Below are positions 34,366 through 42,004 of a DNA stretch of 64,000 nt, one piece after another (positions within the stretch are counted from its first letter, which is position 1; each line of letters begins with the position of its first letter). Below the pieces are notes generated by a model. The model was not told the DNA's origin. It made no database searches and worked only from the letters and a program-made list of their open reading frames with translations. Source of the DNA: Lewinella sp. LCG006 (GTDB lineage: Bacteria; Bacteroidota; Bacteroidia; Chitinophagales; Saprospiraceae). Made by a program: the position numbers and the translations under genes. The stretch is from the NCBI RefSeq assembly GCF_040784935.1, contig NZ_CP160680.1, positions 2,037,501 to 2,101,500 on the forward strand, given 5' to 3'.

Positions 34366-35853
34366 CTATTGCCCGACCCGGGAAAGGCCAGCTTTGGCCT
34401 GTTGGTGGAGGCCCGTACTATAATCATCCGGTTTCAGCGACAAACAACGGTTAAAATAGGCGCGCGCGCTGGTTTTCCGTCCTCTTGTTTCTTCAATCAA
34501 GCCTGCCTGGAGAGCGGCATTGCAAGCAAAAAAAGCTTCGCTGTTCTGTCCTTGCTCGATCGTTCTGTTGTATTGCGCCAAAGCTTCCTCGTATTTTTTC
34601 AAGCCGTGTAGAATACGTCCTTTGCGGTAAGTATACTCCAGTTTAGCCAAAAAAGAGGGTAGGCTGCTCTCGGCTTGAGATGCCAATACATCCAGGGCGC
34701 GTTGGTAATAACCTCCATCGTAGAGTAAGCGAGCTTTGAGCAAAACCAGTGGCGGAACAATGCCAGCTTGTGCCTCTTTTTCTGCATTTTTATCGCCTCC
34801 CGCAGCATTTGCACCGCGACTTTGCAGCAAGGTCATATAGCTTTTATAACCTTCCGGACGATTATTCAACAATTCGGCCCAAGCCAATTTTTGGTAGGCT
34901 TCTTTGATGTAATGGCGGCCTCTGGTGGTTCTCAAAAAATCTCGCAAATGACGACGACCATCGGTATTGAGTCGTCGCAATTTGGCTACGCCAAGCATAT
35001 AATCGAGGTAAGGAAAAGGGTAGAAAGCCTCTCCTCGGGGGGCTTTTTCCATCCAATGGATAGCTTCATCATTTCGCCCTGTTCGCATAGCTACATTGGC
35101 CAATACAAAGGCGTGCAAAGGTGTATCCTCAGCTCTTAGGTCTGCGTCTGCCAGGGCAGCCCAGGCCGCTTCTGGTCGTCCGTCCAGATGAAGGAGTAAA
35201 AAAGCATAAAGCACTTGGGTCTCCTGCCGAAAAGGGAAATGGGTTCTACGGGCAGCATTCAGCACCCCTTCCACTTCACGTTTGCCCTGCTCTACCGTCC
35301 CCTCCAGGCTACTGAGCATCTCCAAAGCCCAGCGATAGTTGTCGGGGACGGTACCTACCGCCGCATGCAAAATGCCCAAATCTTTTTGATTCCCTAAAAA
35401 AGTGGGAAACTTGGTTTGATTCTCAAGGAGTAATTTATGGGCACGATTGATATCGGAAAATGCCCCCAGATACTCTTCAAAACGGAGCTTGAGCAAGGCC
35501 CAATGGAGCCTTATTTCTGCTTGGGTGTAGAGATAGTAGGGAGAATTTTGATCGCCTTCGGCAATTTTATTTAGCCTGCGATCGCGATTGGCTTTTATCC
35601 GTTGATAGGCTTGCTCATCTTCAGAAACGTAGATGGTAAAAAAATCTACGTAGTTTTCGAGGTGGTAAGCGATCAGGTTGTTCGGTTCATCGAGTTTCAG
35701 CCGAGCGATGAGCGATTGGGCCTCATTGAGCCGCAGCTCAAAAATTTTATCATAAATCCGTTGGGCATTTGTATTGAAATCAAAATACCCTGCGGCCTGA
35801 CTTGGGGCGAGCAATAGACAATTTAGCGCAATAAGTAGAAAGGAAAAGCGCAT
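34366..35853 (-). CDS. TPR-like secreted protein
   Basis: A 495-residue protein with a cleavable signal peptide (LLIALNCLLLAPSQAAG). The rest is entirely alpha-helical with TPR-like spacing (for example AWAALADADLRAEDTPLHAFVLANVAMRTGR and a C-terminal YEEALAQYNRTIEQGQ block). No catalytic motif. It is probably a periplasmic assembly or binding factor. It lies downstream of the terminator that ends the PfkB-to-zinc-ribbon operon. Confidence 0.8.
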   Translation of the reverse strand: MRFSFLLIALNCLLLAPSQAAGYFDFNTNAQRIYDKIFELRLNEAQSLIARLKLDEPNNLIAYHLENYVDFFTIYVSEDEQAYQRIKANRDRRLNKIAEGDQNSPYYLYTQAEIRLHWALLKLRFEEYLGAFSDINRAHKLLLENQTKFPTFLGNQKDLGILHAAVGTVPDNYRWALEMLSSLEGTVEQGKREVEGVLNAARRTHFPFRQETQVLYAFLLLHLDGRPEAAWAALADADLRAEDTPLHAFVLANVAMRTGRNDEAIHWMEKAPRGEAFYPFPYLDYMLGVAKLRRLNTDGRRHLRDFLRTTRGRHYIKEAYQKLAWAELLNNRPEGYKSYMTLLQSRGANAAGGDKNAEKEAQAGIVPPLVLLKARLLYDGGYYQRALDVLASQAESSLPSFLAKLEYTYRKGRILHGLKKYEEALAQYNRTIEQGQNSEAFFACNAALQAGLIEETRGRKTSARAYFNRCLSLKPDDYSTGLHQQAKAGLSRVGQ

Positions 35854-35865
35854 AAATAGGTGGGA

Positions 35866-35911
35866 AGTAAAAAGCCGCTAAGAATACATTAATTTGCTTC
35901 TTAGCGGCTTT
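35866..35911 (-). terminator. Intrinsic terminator, reverse strand
   Basis: Fourteen-bp perfect arms (AAAGCCGCTAAGAA and its complement) around a 13-nt loop, followed on the reverse strand by TTTTTA. It lies 10 bp after the zinc-ribbon gene stop and ends the operon running from 39167. Confidence 0.85.
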
Positions 35912-35920
35912 GCGTTTTTT

Positions 35921-36673
35921 CTAAGCTTCAGCGACGGCGATACCTGCGGTCTCATCATCAACAAGAACACGTCCACAGTGTTCACAGGCGATAATTTTCT
36001 TGCGTTGAGAAATCTCCAGCTGAATCTGAGGAGGAATACGGTTGAAACATCCTCCACAAGAATTCCGCTCTACGGTAGCTACTGCTAATCCGTTGCGGTA
36101 GTTTTTGCGAATCTTATCGTAAGATTTGAGCAAACGGTCTTCGATGTTCTTACGGGCTTTCTCAGAAGCTTTGTGCAGTTTCTGTTCTTCTTTTTCCGTT
36201 TTCTCGATGATCTTTTCTAGCTCAATCTTTTTAACTTTCAGCGTCTCATTCTTCGTTTCCAAACGCGTCTGAGCAGCCGCAATGGTTTCGTTTTTAGCTT
36301 CAAGGTCGCGCTTGATCTGGTTGATCTTCTTATTTGACAGCTGGATTTCGAGACGTTGCATCTCCTGCTCTTTCATCAGGGCTTCGTATTCTCGGTTGTT
36401 TTTCACATTATCCATCTGCTTGCTGTAGCGCTCCAACAGGCCCTCTGCTTCAGCAATGTTGTGCTCATGCTGAACCATCTCACCCTCCATATCTTTGATC
36501 TGGGTCTCCAGACGACCAATCCGTGTATTCAGACCAGCGATCTCATCTTCCAGGTCACTCACCTCCATTGGGAGTTCGCCTTTGAGAATTTCCAACTCAT
36601 CCAGTTTACTATCAATAGTCTGGAGATTATATAAGTTCTCTAGCTTCTCTACAACTGTCTTTTCGGCTGCCAT
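35921..36673 (-). CDS. Coiled-coil protein with C4 zinc ribbon
   Basis: 250 residues from the ATG at 36673. Residues ~5-185 are a long antiparallel-type coiled coil rich in E, K, Q and L. The C-terminal domain is a zinc ribbon with Cys pairs CGGC and CEHC. This is the conserved CT398/zf-RING_7 family with unknown role, sometimes linked to RNA or ribosome metabolism. It is 45 nt downstream of Nif3 and belongs to the same operon. Confidence 0.9.
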   Translation of the reverse strand: MAAEKTVVEKLENLYNLQTIDSKLDELEILKGELPMEVSDLEDEIAGLNTRIGRLETQIKDMEGEMVQHEHNIAEAEGLLERYSKQMDNVKNNREYEALMKEQEMQRLEIQLSNKKINQIKRDLEAKNETIAAAQTRLETKNETLKVKKIELEKIIEKTEKEEQKLHKASEKARKNIEDRLLKSYDKIRKNYRNGLAVATVERNSCGGCFNRIPPQIQLEISQRKKIIACEHCGRVLVDDETAGIAVAEA

Positions 36674-36717
36674 TGGCAATAATATTTATTAGTTGAACAA
36701 CACTCAACGGGATGTTA

Positions 36718-37758
36718 TTAAAGATAATTTACCGGGTTGGTGTTCACCTCCGTTAAATGAACCGCAAAATTACCAAAATTTTTCCGAATTATGGTAGCTA
36801 GTAAATCAATCGTAAATTGTTCACTTTCATAGTGTCCCACATCGGCGATGATGATTTTACCATCCGCATCAAAAAACTCGTGGTATTTGTAATCAGCAGT
36901 AACAAAAACCTGTGCTCCAGCAGCGATGGCCTGGGGTAATAAAAACCCTCCGGCACCACCACAAAGGGCTATTCTTTGAATTGGCTGATCCAGTAAGGTA
37001 GTGTACTTCACGCAACTGACGTTGAGCTGCTCCTTAAGTCGCTTGAGAAAAGAAATTTCTTTCAGCGGCTTTGGCAGGTCACCAACCATTCCCGAACCTA
37101 CTAACGGATTTTGGTTAAACACCTCACTATAAACAACATCTACCCCGGAAAAGTTACCTAAAACGGCATTTATTGCACCTTTTTGATGAACGGGGTACAT
37201 TATTTCCAGCTGTATACTGACGCCACCGCTGGCACCGGTACCCAAGCTAAGTTGTCGCACAAGCGGCTGCGGTGTTTGCGGGCCATTGTCTAATTTCGCC
37301 AAAGCCAGCTTCACTTCATCGGCTACTGCCAGAGGCACAAAGGCTGTGGCACGACCCATCATTCCGGCTTTCGGGGCCAAAATACGGGTGTTGACCAAGC
37401 CCAAGCGTTCGGCAATCATCGCATTTACGCCTTGAGCATAGACATTGTCGAGGTTGGTATGAATCGCATAAATGGCAATATCATTGCGGATTGCTGCAAT
37501 CACCACCCGCTCTACGTAGGTTTTGCCCGTGAATTGTTTCAAGCCTTTAAAAACAATAGGATGGTGAGCAACGATCAGGTTACAACCTTTGGCAATGGCT
37601 TCGGCAACTACTTCCTCGGTAGCATCCAGGCAGGTAATCACCCCGGTGCATTCGGCTTGGGCATTGCCCACGATGAGTCCGGCATTGTCGTAACCTTCCT
37701 GATAAACAGGAGGAGCGACGCTTTCCAGCTGCTTGACGATGGCTCCAATTGAAGTCAT
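36718..37758 (-). CDS. Nif3-like dinuclear metal centre protein
   Basis: A 346-residue protein with the metal-binding motifs VAHHPIVFKG in the first half and DVGHYESEQF in the last ~40 residues, separated by the family's inserted PII-like domain. Length fits the long bacterial form. These proteins form hexamers and some are GTP cyclohydrolase-like, but the reaction is not settled. Confidence 0.93.
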   Translation of the reverse strand: MTSIGAIVKQLESVAPPVYQEGYDNAGLIVGNAQAECTGVITCLDATEEVVAEAIAKGCNLIVAHHPIVFKGLKQFTGKTYVERVVIAAIRNDIAIYAIHTNLDNVYAQGVNAMIAERLGLVNTRILAPKAGMMGRATAFVPLAVADEVKLALAKLDNGPQTPQPLVRQLSLGTGASGGVSIQLEIMYPVHQKGAINAVLGNFSGVDVVYSEVFNQNPLVGSGMVGDLPKPLKEISFLKRLKEQLNVSCVKYTTLLDQPIQRIALCGGAGGFLLPQAIAAGAQVFVTADYKYHEFFDADGKIIIADVGHYESEQFTIDLLATIIRKNFGNFAVHLTEVNTNPVNYL

Positions 37759-37759
37759 A

Positions 37760-38245
37760 TTAGCTCGATTTTATTTTTTCTTCGATTTTACTGGTCGAAT
37801 ATCCGGGGACGAAGGTGAGTAATGCAACTTTTCCTCCCCAACTTTTCACTTCGCTGGCCCCCACGACGTCTTTTTCTTCGTAATCTGCTCCCTTGACCAA
37901 AACATCAGGCCGTAATGCATTGATTAAAGCCAGTGGTGTGTCTTCCCCGAAAACGATGACCGCATCTACAAAAGCAAGGCTAGCCAGCAGCAAGGTTCTC
38001 GCCGCTTCGTCCATAATCGGGCGATGAGGGCCTTTAAGTTTTTGTACCGAAGCGTCGCTATTGACACCAACCACCAAGTGTTGCCCTAATTGTCTGGCTT
38101 CCGCGAGGTACTTAAGATGCCCGGGATGCATCAGGTCAAAACAGCCATTGGTAAAAACAATCTTCCCGCCGCCCAGCCGCCAGGCGGCAACCTTAGCACG
38201 AGCGGAGGGTAGATCAAGTATTTTTTGTTGGATCAGTTCAATCAT
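37760..38245 (-). CDS. rfaE2: D-glycero-beta-D-manno-heptose 1-phosphate adenylyltransferase-like protein
   Basis: 161 residues from the ATG at 38245 (MIELIQQKI). The nucleotidyltransferase motif [21 protein letters not shown] contains HxGH, and ISTKIEEKI-like residues close the protein. It activates heptose 1-phosphate for lipopolysaccharide core synthesis. The start overlaps the PfkB stop by 8 nt, and Nif3 follows after one base. Confidence 0.9.
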   Translation of the reverse strand: MIELIQQKILDLPSARAKVAAWRLGGGKIVFTNGCFDLMHPGHLKYLAEARQLGQHLVVGVNSDASVQKLKGPHRPIMDEAARTLLLASLAFVDAVIVFGEDTPLALINALRPDVLVKGADYEEKDVVGASEVKSWGGKVALLTFVPGYSTSKIEEKIKSS

Positions 38246-39167
38246 TTCCCAATTGTGCATCAAAGTTGACCAACTGCACAAAACGCAACATCCGATCGGT
38301 GATCATATCATCACTTAGTTCTTTGAGGCGTTCGGTACTGAATTTCTCCACACAGAAACTAGCCATCGCCGAGCCGTAGATGACCGCCCGCTTGAGGTTT
38401 TCAAACGACAGATCCTTGGTAGAGGCAAGGTAGCCAATGAAACCACCCGCAAAAGTATCGCCAGCTCCGGTAGGATCAAATACTTCGGCCAGAGGAAGAG
38501 CAGGAGCGAAGAAGACCTCGTTGTTGTGGAACAAGAGTGCGCCGTGTTCTCCTTTTTTGATGACCAAAATACGTGGGCCCATTTCGTGAATCGCTGCGGC
38601 AGCTTTTACCAGCGAGTGCTCGCCAGACAATTGGCGTGCTTCTTCGTCATTGATGGTGAGTACATCAATTCGCTTCAATACTTCCTTGAGCTCATCCATG
38701 GCGGTATCCATCCAGAAATTCATGGTGTCCAGCACCACCAACTTCGGGCGGGTCGTCAGCTGATCCAATACCCGCGCCTGCACGGCTGGCGTCAGGTTGC
38801 CCAGCATGAGGTATTCCGTATCCTGGTAATCTGCGGGAAGCACTGGATCAAAATTCGCCAAGACGTTTAGTTGTGTATCCAGTGTATCGCGACCATTCAT
38901 ATCTTTATGGTAGCGGCCCGCCCAGAAGAAAGATTTCTCTCCTTGTTTCACTTGCAAACCGGCAAGGTCTACGCCACGCGACCGCAAGTCATCCAGATCC
39001 GCTTCCGGGAAATCATCCCCAATTACAGAAACTATTTTGATCTGTTTAGTGTAATAAGAAGCAGCTAAAGCAATATAAGTAGCGGCTCCCCCTACCACTT
39101 TTTCTGCACGACCAAAAGGGGTTTCAATGTCGTCAAAAGCGACGGTACCCACGACCAATAAACTCAT
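38238..39167 (-). CDS. PfkB family carbohydrate kinase
   Basis: A 309-residue ribokinase-fold protein with the C-terminal signature [17 protein letters not shown] (catalytic Asp) and the N-terminal glycine-rich [13 protein letters not shown]. Together with the adjacent adenylyltransferase it may correspond to the kinase step of heptose activation (the HldE pair), but I cannot separate it from a nucleoside kinase by sequence alone. It is the first gene of the operon. Confidence 0.88.
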   Translation of the reverse strand: MSLLVVGTVAFDDIETPFGRAEKVVGGAATYIALAASYYTKQIKIVSVIGDDFPEADLDDLRSRGVDLAGLQVKQGEKSFFWAGRYHKDMNGRDTLDTQLNVLANFDPVLPADYQDTEYLMLGNLTPAVQARVLDQLTTRPKLVVLDTMNFWMDTAMDELKEVLKRIDVLTINDEEARQLSGEHSLVKAAAAIHEMGPRILVIKKGEHGALLFHNNEVFFAPALPLAEVFDPTGAGDTFAGGFIGYLASTKDLSFENLKRAVIYGSAMASFCVEKFSTERLKELSDDMITDRMLRFVQLVNFDAQLGND

Positions 39168-39225
39168 AGAAATATTTTTTTGAAAAAAAATCTCCGCAAA
39201 GATTGCAAATTTTGATCAGACACTG

Positions 39226-39233
39226 TACATTTG
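39226..39233 (+). promoter_or_regulatory. -7 promoter element for tRNA-Asn
   Basis: TACATTTG fits TAnnTTTG and lies about 40 nt before the mature tRNA 5' end. Confidence 0.5.
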
Positions 39234-39272
39234 CGCTCGCTTCTTTGAAGAAGGAAGTTGAAAATATAAAAA

Positions 39273-39346
39273 GCCTCCTTAGCTCAGCTGGTTAGAGCGG
39301 CGGACTGTTAATCCGTAGGTCGAAGGTTCAAGTCCTTCAGGAGGCG
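39273..39346 (+). tRNA. tRNA-Asn (anticodon GTT)
   Basis: A full cloverleaf can be folded: acceptor GCCTCCT/AGGAGGC, D-arm with GCTC/GAGC, anticodon stem GCGGA/TCCGT around CTGTTAA, variable AGGTC, T-arm GAAGG-TTCAAGT-CCTTC, discriminator G. CCA is not encoded. Confidence 0.97.
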
Positions 39347-39393
39347 CATCATAAAGGTCACTGTAATTTACAGTGGCCTTTTTTTATTGGTAA
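39344..39393 (+). repeat. 50-bp direct repeat, left copy
   Basis: The end of tRNA-Asn with its terminator, identical over 50 bp to 39793-39842. Together they flank the GIY-YIG gene. Confidence 0.95.
39354..39387 (+). terminator. Terminator of tRNA-Asn
   Basis: Stem AAGGTCACTGTAA/TTACAGTGGCCTT (one A-G mismatch or bulge-free wobble) followed by TTTTTTT. Confidence 0.9.
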
Positions 39394-39406
39394 ATCGCGC
39401 TTACAC

Positions 39407-39706
39407 ATGTTCTCTGTTTACATCCTCTTCTCCGAGGAACACGATAAATACTACGTCGGACAAACTGATGATTTGGAAAGGAGACTGCTACAACATAACG
39501 AGCTGTCTGAAAATTCTTTCACTTCTCGCTACCGCCCTTGGGTTTTAGCGCTCGCGATTGCAGTTCCTGACAGAACGGTAGCCATCAAGATGGAGCGATT
39601 CATCAAGAAGCAGAAAAGCAAAAAATATTTACGCGAAGTTATCGCCAGTAAAGAGCGACAGCACATGCTCAGGCAGCGATTTATTGAAAACTATAGTGCT
39701 GACTAA
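39407..39706 (+). CDS. GIY-YIG nuclease family protein between tRNA copies
   Basis: A 99-residue single-domain protein: VYILFSEEHDKYYVGQTDDLERRLLQHN holds the GIY-YIG-like VYI/YVG pair and the Arg (LERRL), and ERFIKKQKSKKYLREVI the C-terminal helix with the likely metal-binding Glu. Small GIY-YIG proteins of this type are common in Bacteroidota, often next to stable RNA genes. Its C-terminal codons (SAD and stop) overlap the left edge of the pseudo-tRNA. Confidence 0.92.
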   Translation: MFSVYILFSEEHDKYYVGQTDDLERRLLQHNELSENSFTSRYRPWVLALAIAVPDRTVAIKMERFIKKQKSKKYLREVIASKERQHMLRQRFIENYSAD

Positions 39707-39724
39707 ATCAGCGGGATAGAGCGG

Positions 39725-39744
39725 TCCCGACTCGCGAGTCGGGA
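39725..39744. repeat. Palindrome TCCCGACT-CGCG-AGTCGGGA
   Basis: A perfect 8-bp-arm palindrome replacing the anticodon-stem region of the pseudo-tRNA. Confidence 0.9.
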
Positions 39745-39765
39745 TTAATCCGTAGGTCGAAGTTC

Positions 39766-39785
39766 TCCCGACTTTTCAGTCGGGA
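39766..39785. repeat. Palindrome TCCCGACT-TTTC-AGTCGGGA
   Basis: Same arms as the palindrome at 39725, different loop, replacing the T-loop region of the pseudo-tRNA. Confidence 0.9.
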
Positions 39786-39792
39786 TCAGAAA

Positions 39793-39842
39793 GCGCATCA
39801 TAAAGGTCACTGTAATTTACAGTGGCCTTTTTTTATTGGTAA
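39793..39842 (+). repeat. 50-bp direct repeat, right copy
   Basis: Identical to 39344-39393, carrying the duplicated terminator (stem at 39803-39828, T-tract to 39836). Confidence 0.95.
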
Positions 39843-39946
39843 GCTGAGCAAAAAAAGAGGCTGGAATATTCATCCAGCCTCTGACGTAGAACATAATTAG
39901 TTCATGTTATAAAATGGGATCAATTATTTGCTGGTAATACAACTAG

Positions 39947-40147
39947 TTATACACGCCGACCTCCTTCTCGTTCCCAACGTAGCGCAGATTCTCTGCTCAC
40001 CTTAGGACCAATTTTTACTATTATCACATCTCCTCCGTACCGTTGACGGTGCTCCTTGTGTCTGCGTTCTAGGTCGTTGGTAATGCCACGGTGCAAAATC
40101 TTGTTACCGCACTTAATATGATAGCGATTCGTATTTCGGTTAGCCAT
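39947..40147 (-). CDS. Mini GIY-YIG-like protein (66 aa)
   Basis: A 66-residue basic protein: NRYHIKCGNKILHRGITNDLERRHKEHRQRYGGDVIIVKIGPKVSRESALRWEREGG. It follows the GIY-YIG core layout (strand, KILHRGITND corresponding to the YIG side, LERRHKEHR with the catalytic-type Arg/His, and a Glu in RESALRWERE), but the first motif (GIY) is only approximate. Its ATG overlaps the stop of the DUF1508-E2-like gene by 8 nt, so translation is coupled. Confidence 0.7.
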   Translation of the reverse strand: MANRNTNRYHIKCGNKILHRGITNDLERRHKEHRQRYGGDVIIVKIGPKVSRESALRWEREGGRRV

Positions 40148-41108
40148 GATTTCTATGATTTAGTATGTGATTTAATAAGCCAGCTGGCGGATCATGAGGA
40201 GCTTCTTCTCCCAGCCATTCGCCTGTGTCTCGCCAATTTTCATATTGATAAATCCAACTACAGATATTCGGGAAAAGATCTACATCAAATTGCATAGAAT
40301 TCTGCCATTCCCAATTGCCTGGTTTATAAAGGCAAAGATGACCTTCCTTGTAAATATGTTTAGTATTCTTAGGAAGGTTAGGAGTGGTAACAAAAACACG
40401 TGGTTCTGTTTTTTCACTATAGACTACTTTCAGGATATAATTCTGGTAGTCAACCTTAACCTCTTGGTCTGCATACCCAAAACTAAAAGCCCCTAAACGA
40501 AATGTCCAGACATAACGATTGCGCGAGCCTTTACTCATTTCCAGTTCGGTTACAAGCCCCTTTTCAGCAAGACGTTGAAAAGCTGCAAGTTGACGATGAG
40601 GGAAAAACTTGTGCTTCACCTTTAAGTCTACTGCTTGGCCATATACCCCACCTTTAGGCTTGACAGGAATTGGCTCTTTACAATGTTTAGCACTAGGTAC
40701 TATAACTAGGCCTCCTGACTTTTGAGCATCTCCAATAGCCTTGGCCCGTTTTTTACGCTCCTCTTCTGTTAACGTTAGGTCTTCAATGGGGGCACAAGGG
40801 GCTTCTCGCTTTACCGTTTCAATACCCGCATCACGAGATGCTTTGGTAGTATATGTTTCACTAATGCCAATGATTTCTCCATTTCGAGCCTTTAGAACAA
40901 AGTAATATTGTCCATCTTTTGAGTCGAGTCGTTCGTACCGTTCGTCAAATGGAGAATTCTCTCGTACTGATTGGATACCTTTTTCAGCACCTTGTTTTGA
41001 GACGTACCCTTCACTCTGAAGGATTATCTCGTTGTTTTTAGCCTTCAGGTGCCAATAATATTGATCGTCCCTGGGGCTTTTGAATAAAAAAAACTTACTG
41101 ATCTGCAT
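40140..41108 (-). CDS. Tandem DUF1508 protein fused to an E2-like (UBC-fold) domain
   Basis: A 322-residue protein. Residues ~5-55 and ~58-104 are two DUF1508 (YegP-like) repeats (WHLKAKNNEIILQSEGYVSK and FVLKARNGEIIGISETYTTK). A charged helix (110-130) leads to a C-terminal domain (~135-308). In it, YILKVVYSEKTEPRVFVTTP, then HIYKEGHLCLY (His251, Cys259), then W266, P280, YENWRDTGEWLGEEAPH (to His305) follow the pattern of the E2-like domain of type II CBASS Cap2 proteins, where the LC cysteine is the catalytic Cys. No E1, JAB protease or CD-NTase gene is nearby. The E2 call is by pattern recall, not a search. Confidence 0.75.
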   Translation of the reverse strand: MQISKFFLFKSPRDDQYYWHLKAKNNEIILQSEGYVSKQGAEKGIQSVRENSPFDERYERLDSKDGQYYFVLKARNGEIIGISETYTTKASRDAGIETVKREAPCAPIEDLTLTEEERKKRAKAIGDAQKSGGLVIVPSAKHCKEPIPVKPKGGVYGQAVDLKVKHKFFPHRQLAAFQRLAEKGLVTELEMSKGSRNRYVWTFRLGAFSFGYADQEVKVDYQNYILKVVYSEKTEPRVFVTTPNLPKNTKHIYKEGHLCLYKPGNWEWQNSMQFDVDLFPNICSWIYQYENWRDTGEWLGEEAPHDPPAGLLNHILNHRNHG

Positions 41109-41577
41109 CTTTAATTATTTTTAGCAGTTAAAAAAACTGAGCCACCCGAATTCCGGTTACTCATTACGCTTAGTGCTATGCATAGGCATAGCCATGTCTG
41201 TTTAAAGCAAGTCATAAGCTTGGTTTAATGAAATAATAGACCTAGCCACTTCAAGTGATGAAGAGGCAGAACCAGACAAAAAAAGCGAAGTGGAAATAGC
41301 TAAATTAGAGGCAGAAAACCATCTATGCAATAAATCTATTGCAAGAATCTTGGCTATTTGATTAAATAACCTTAGGTTTGTTTACTATTAAAATATTCTG
41401 CCGGAGTATGAGCTAAGTCTCTGCTTCGGTTTTTTTATGTCAATGACACAAGAGTACCGATTGCAATCAAATACTCGTATGACATACCAAAGGTAAAAAC
41501 AATATCACAAAAATGCAAACCTGTATAAATAAAAAATCATGCTTGTTTAATTAATCAAAAATACTTACCTTTGTACT
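41109..41577. other. 469-bp AT-rich gap with an ORF remnant
   Basis: The stretch 41217-41364 reads on the top strand as an acidic peptide (NEIIDLATSSDEEAEPDKKS and onward to LARILAI-like end) without a start codon, so it may be a gene fragment. A weak hairpin CCGGAG...CTTCGG followed by TTTTTTT at about 41401-41436 may terminate top-strand transcripts before the XRE gene. Confidence 0.35.
41566..41573 (+). promoter_or_regulatory. -7 promoter element of the XRE gene
   Basis: TACCTTTG ends only 4 nt before the ATG at 41578, so the transcript would start at or next to the start codon (leaderless). Confidence 0.6.
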
Positions 41578-41904
41578 ATGAATACGCACCAAGTGCTATA
41601 TAACTGGATAGGAAATGAAGTTTCAAAGCTACGCCGTAAAAAGCGTTTGTCTCAAGCAAAGCTTGCGGAGCTTACAGGACTTAGTCGCAGTTCTGTTTCT
41701 AACATAGAAAAAGGTCGTCAGCAATCTCCTTTGCATGTTCTATGGCAGATCGCTGAAGTTTTGGGTGTTCCTATCACAGATATTATTCCGACAAACAATG
41801 AACACGAGACGACTCTTGACGATTTAATAGGGAAGGTAGATCAGATGCCTGATTTAGATGAGTTAGGTAAAGAGAAACTAAGTGAGTTCCTCAAAGATCT
41901 GTGA
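41578..41904 (+). CDS. XRE family HTH transcriptional regulator
   Basis: A 108-residue protein with a clear lambda-repressor-like HTH (VSKLRRKKRLSQAKLAELTGLSRSSVSNIEKGRQQSPLHVLWQIAEVLGV) followed by a short acidic C-terminal tail. It precedes an ImmA/IrrE protease gene by 100 nt, the arrangement of repressor/anti-repressor pairs in mobile elements, where the protease cleaves the repressor. Confidence 0.94.
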   Translation: MNTHQVLYNWIGNEVSKLRRKKRLSQAKLAELTGLSRSSVSNIEKGRQQSPLHVLWQIAEVLGVPITDIIPTNNEHETTLDDLIGKVDQMPDLDELGKEKLSEFLKDL

Positions 41905-42004
41905 TTCTTCTCTCAAGTTTAGTGCAATGTACATCCTGTAATCAGTTATAAGAGCCCTAAACTCTTATCTGATCATTACCACTATCTCTACAAATTGTAA
42001 TCCT

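Larger units (their letters stand above)
39704..39796 (+). pseudogene. Decayed tRNA-Asn copy carrying two 20-bp palindromes
   Basis: Aligned to tRNA-Asn: CTAAATCAGCGGGATAGAGCGG matches the D-arm region, TTAATCCGTAGGTCGAA matches the anticodon-loop to T-stem region exactly, and AGCGCATCAT matches the 3' end and flank. The two 7-nt segments CGGACTG and AAGTCCT of the real tRNA are replaced by palindromes. It cannot fold as a tRNA and lacks the anticodon GTT. Confidence 0.85.

Noticed and set aside
40140-41108. Complete type II CBASS operon
   Set aside because: Only an E2-like domain is present; no CD-NTase, effector, E1 or JAB gene in the surrounding 5 kb.
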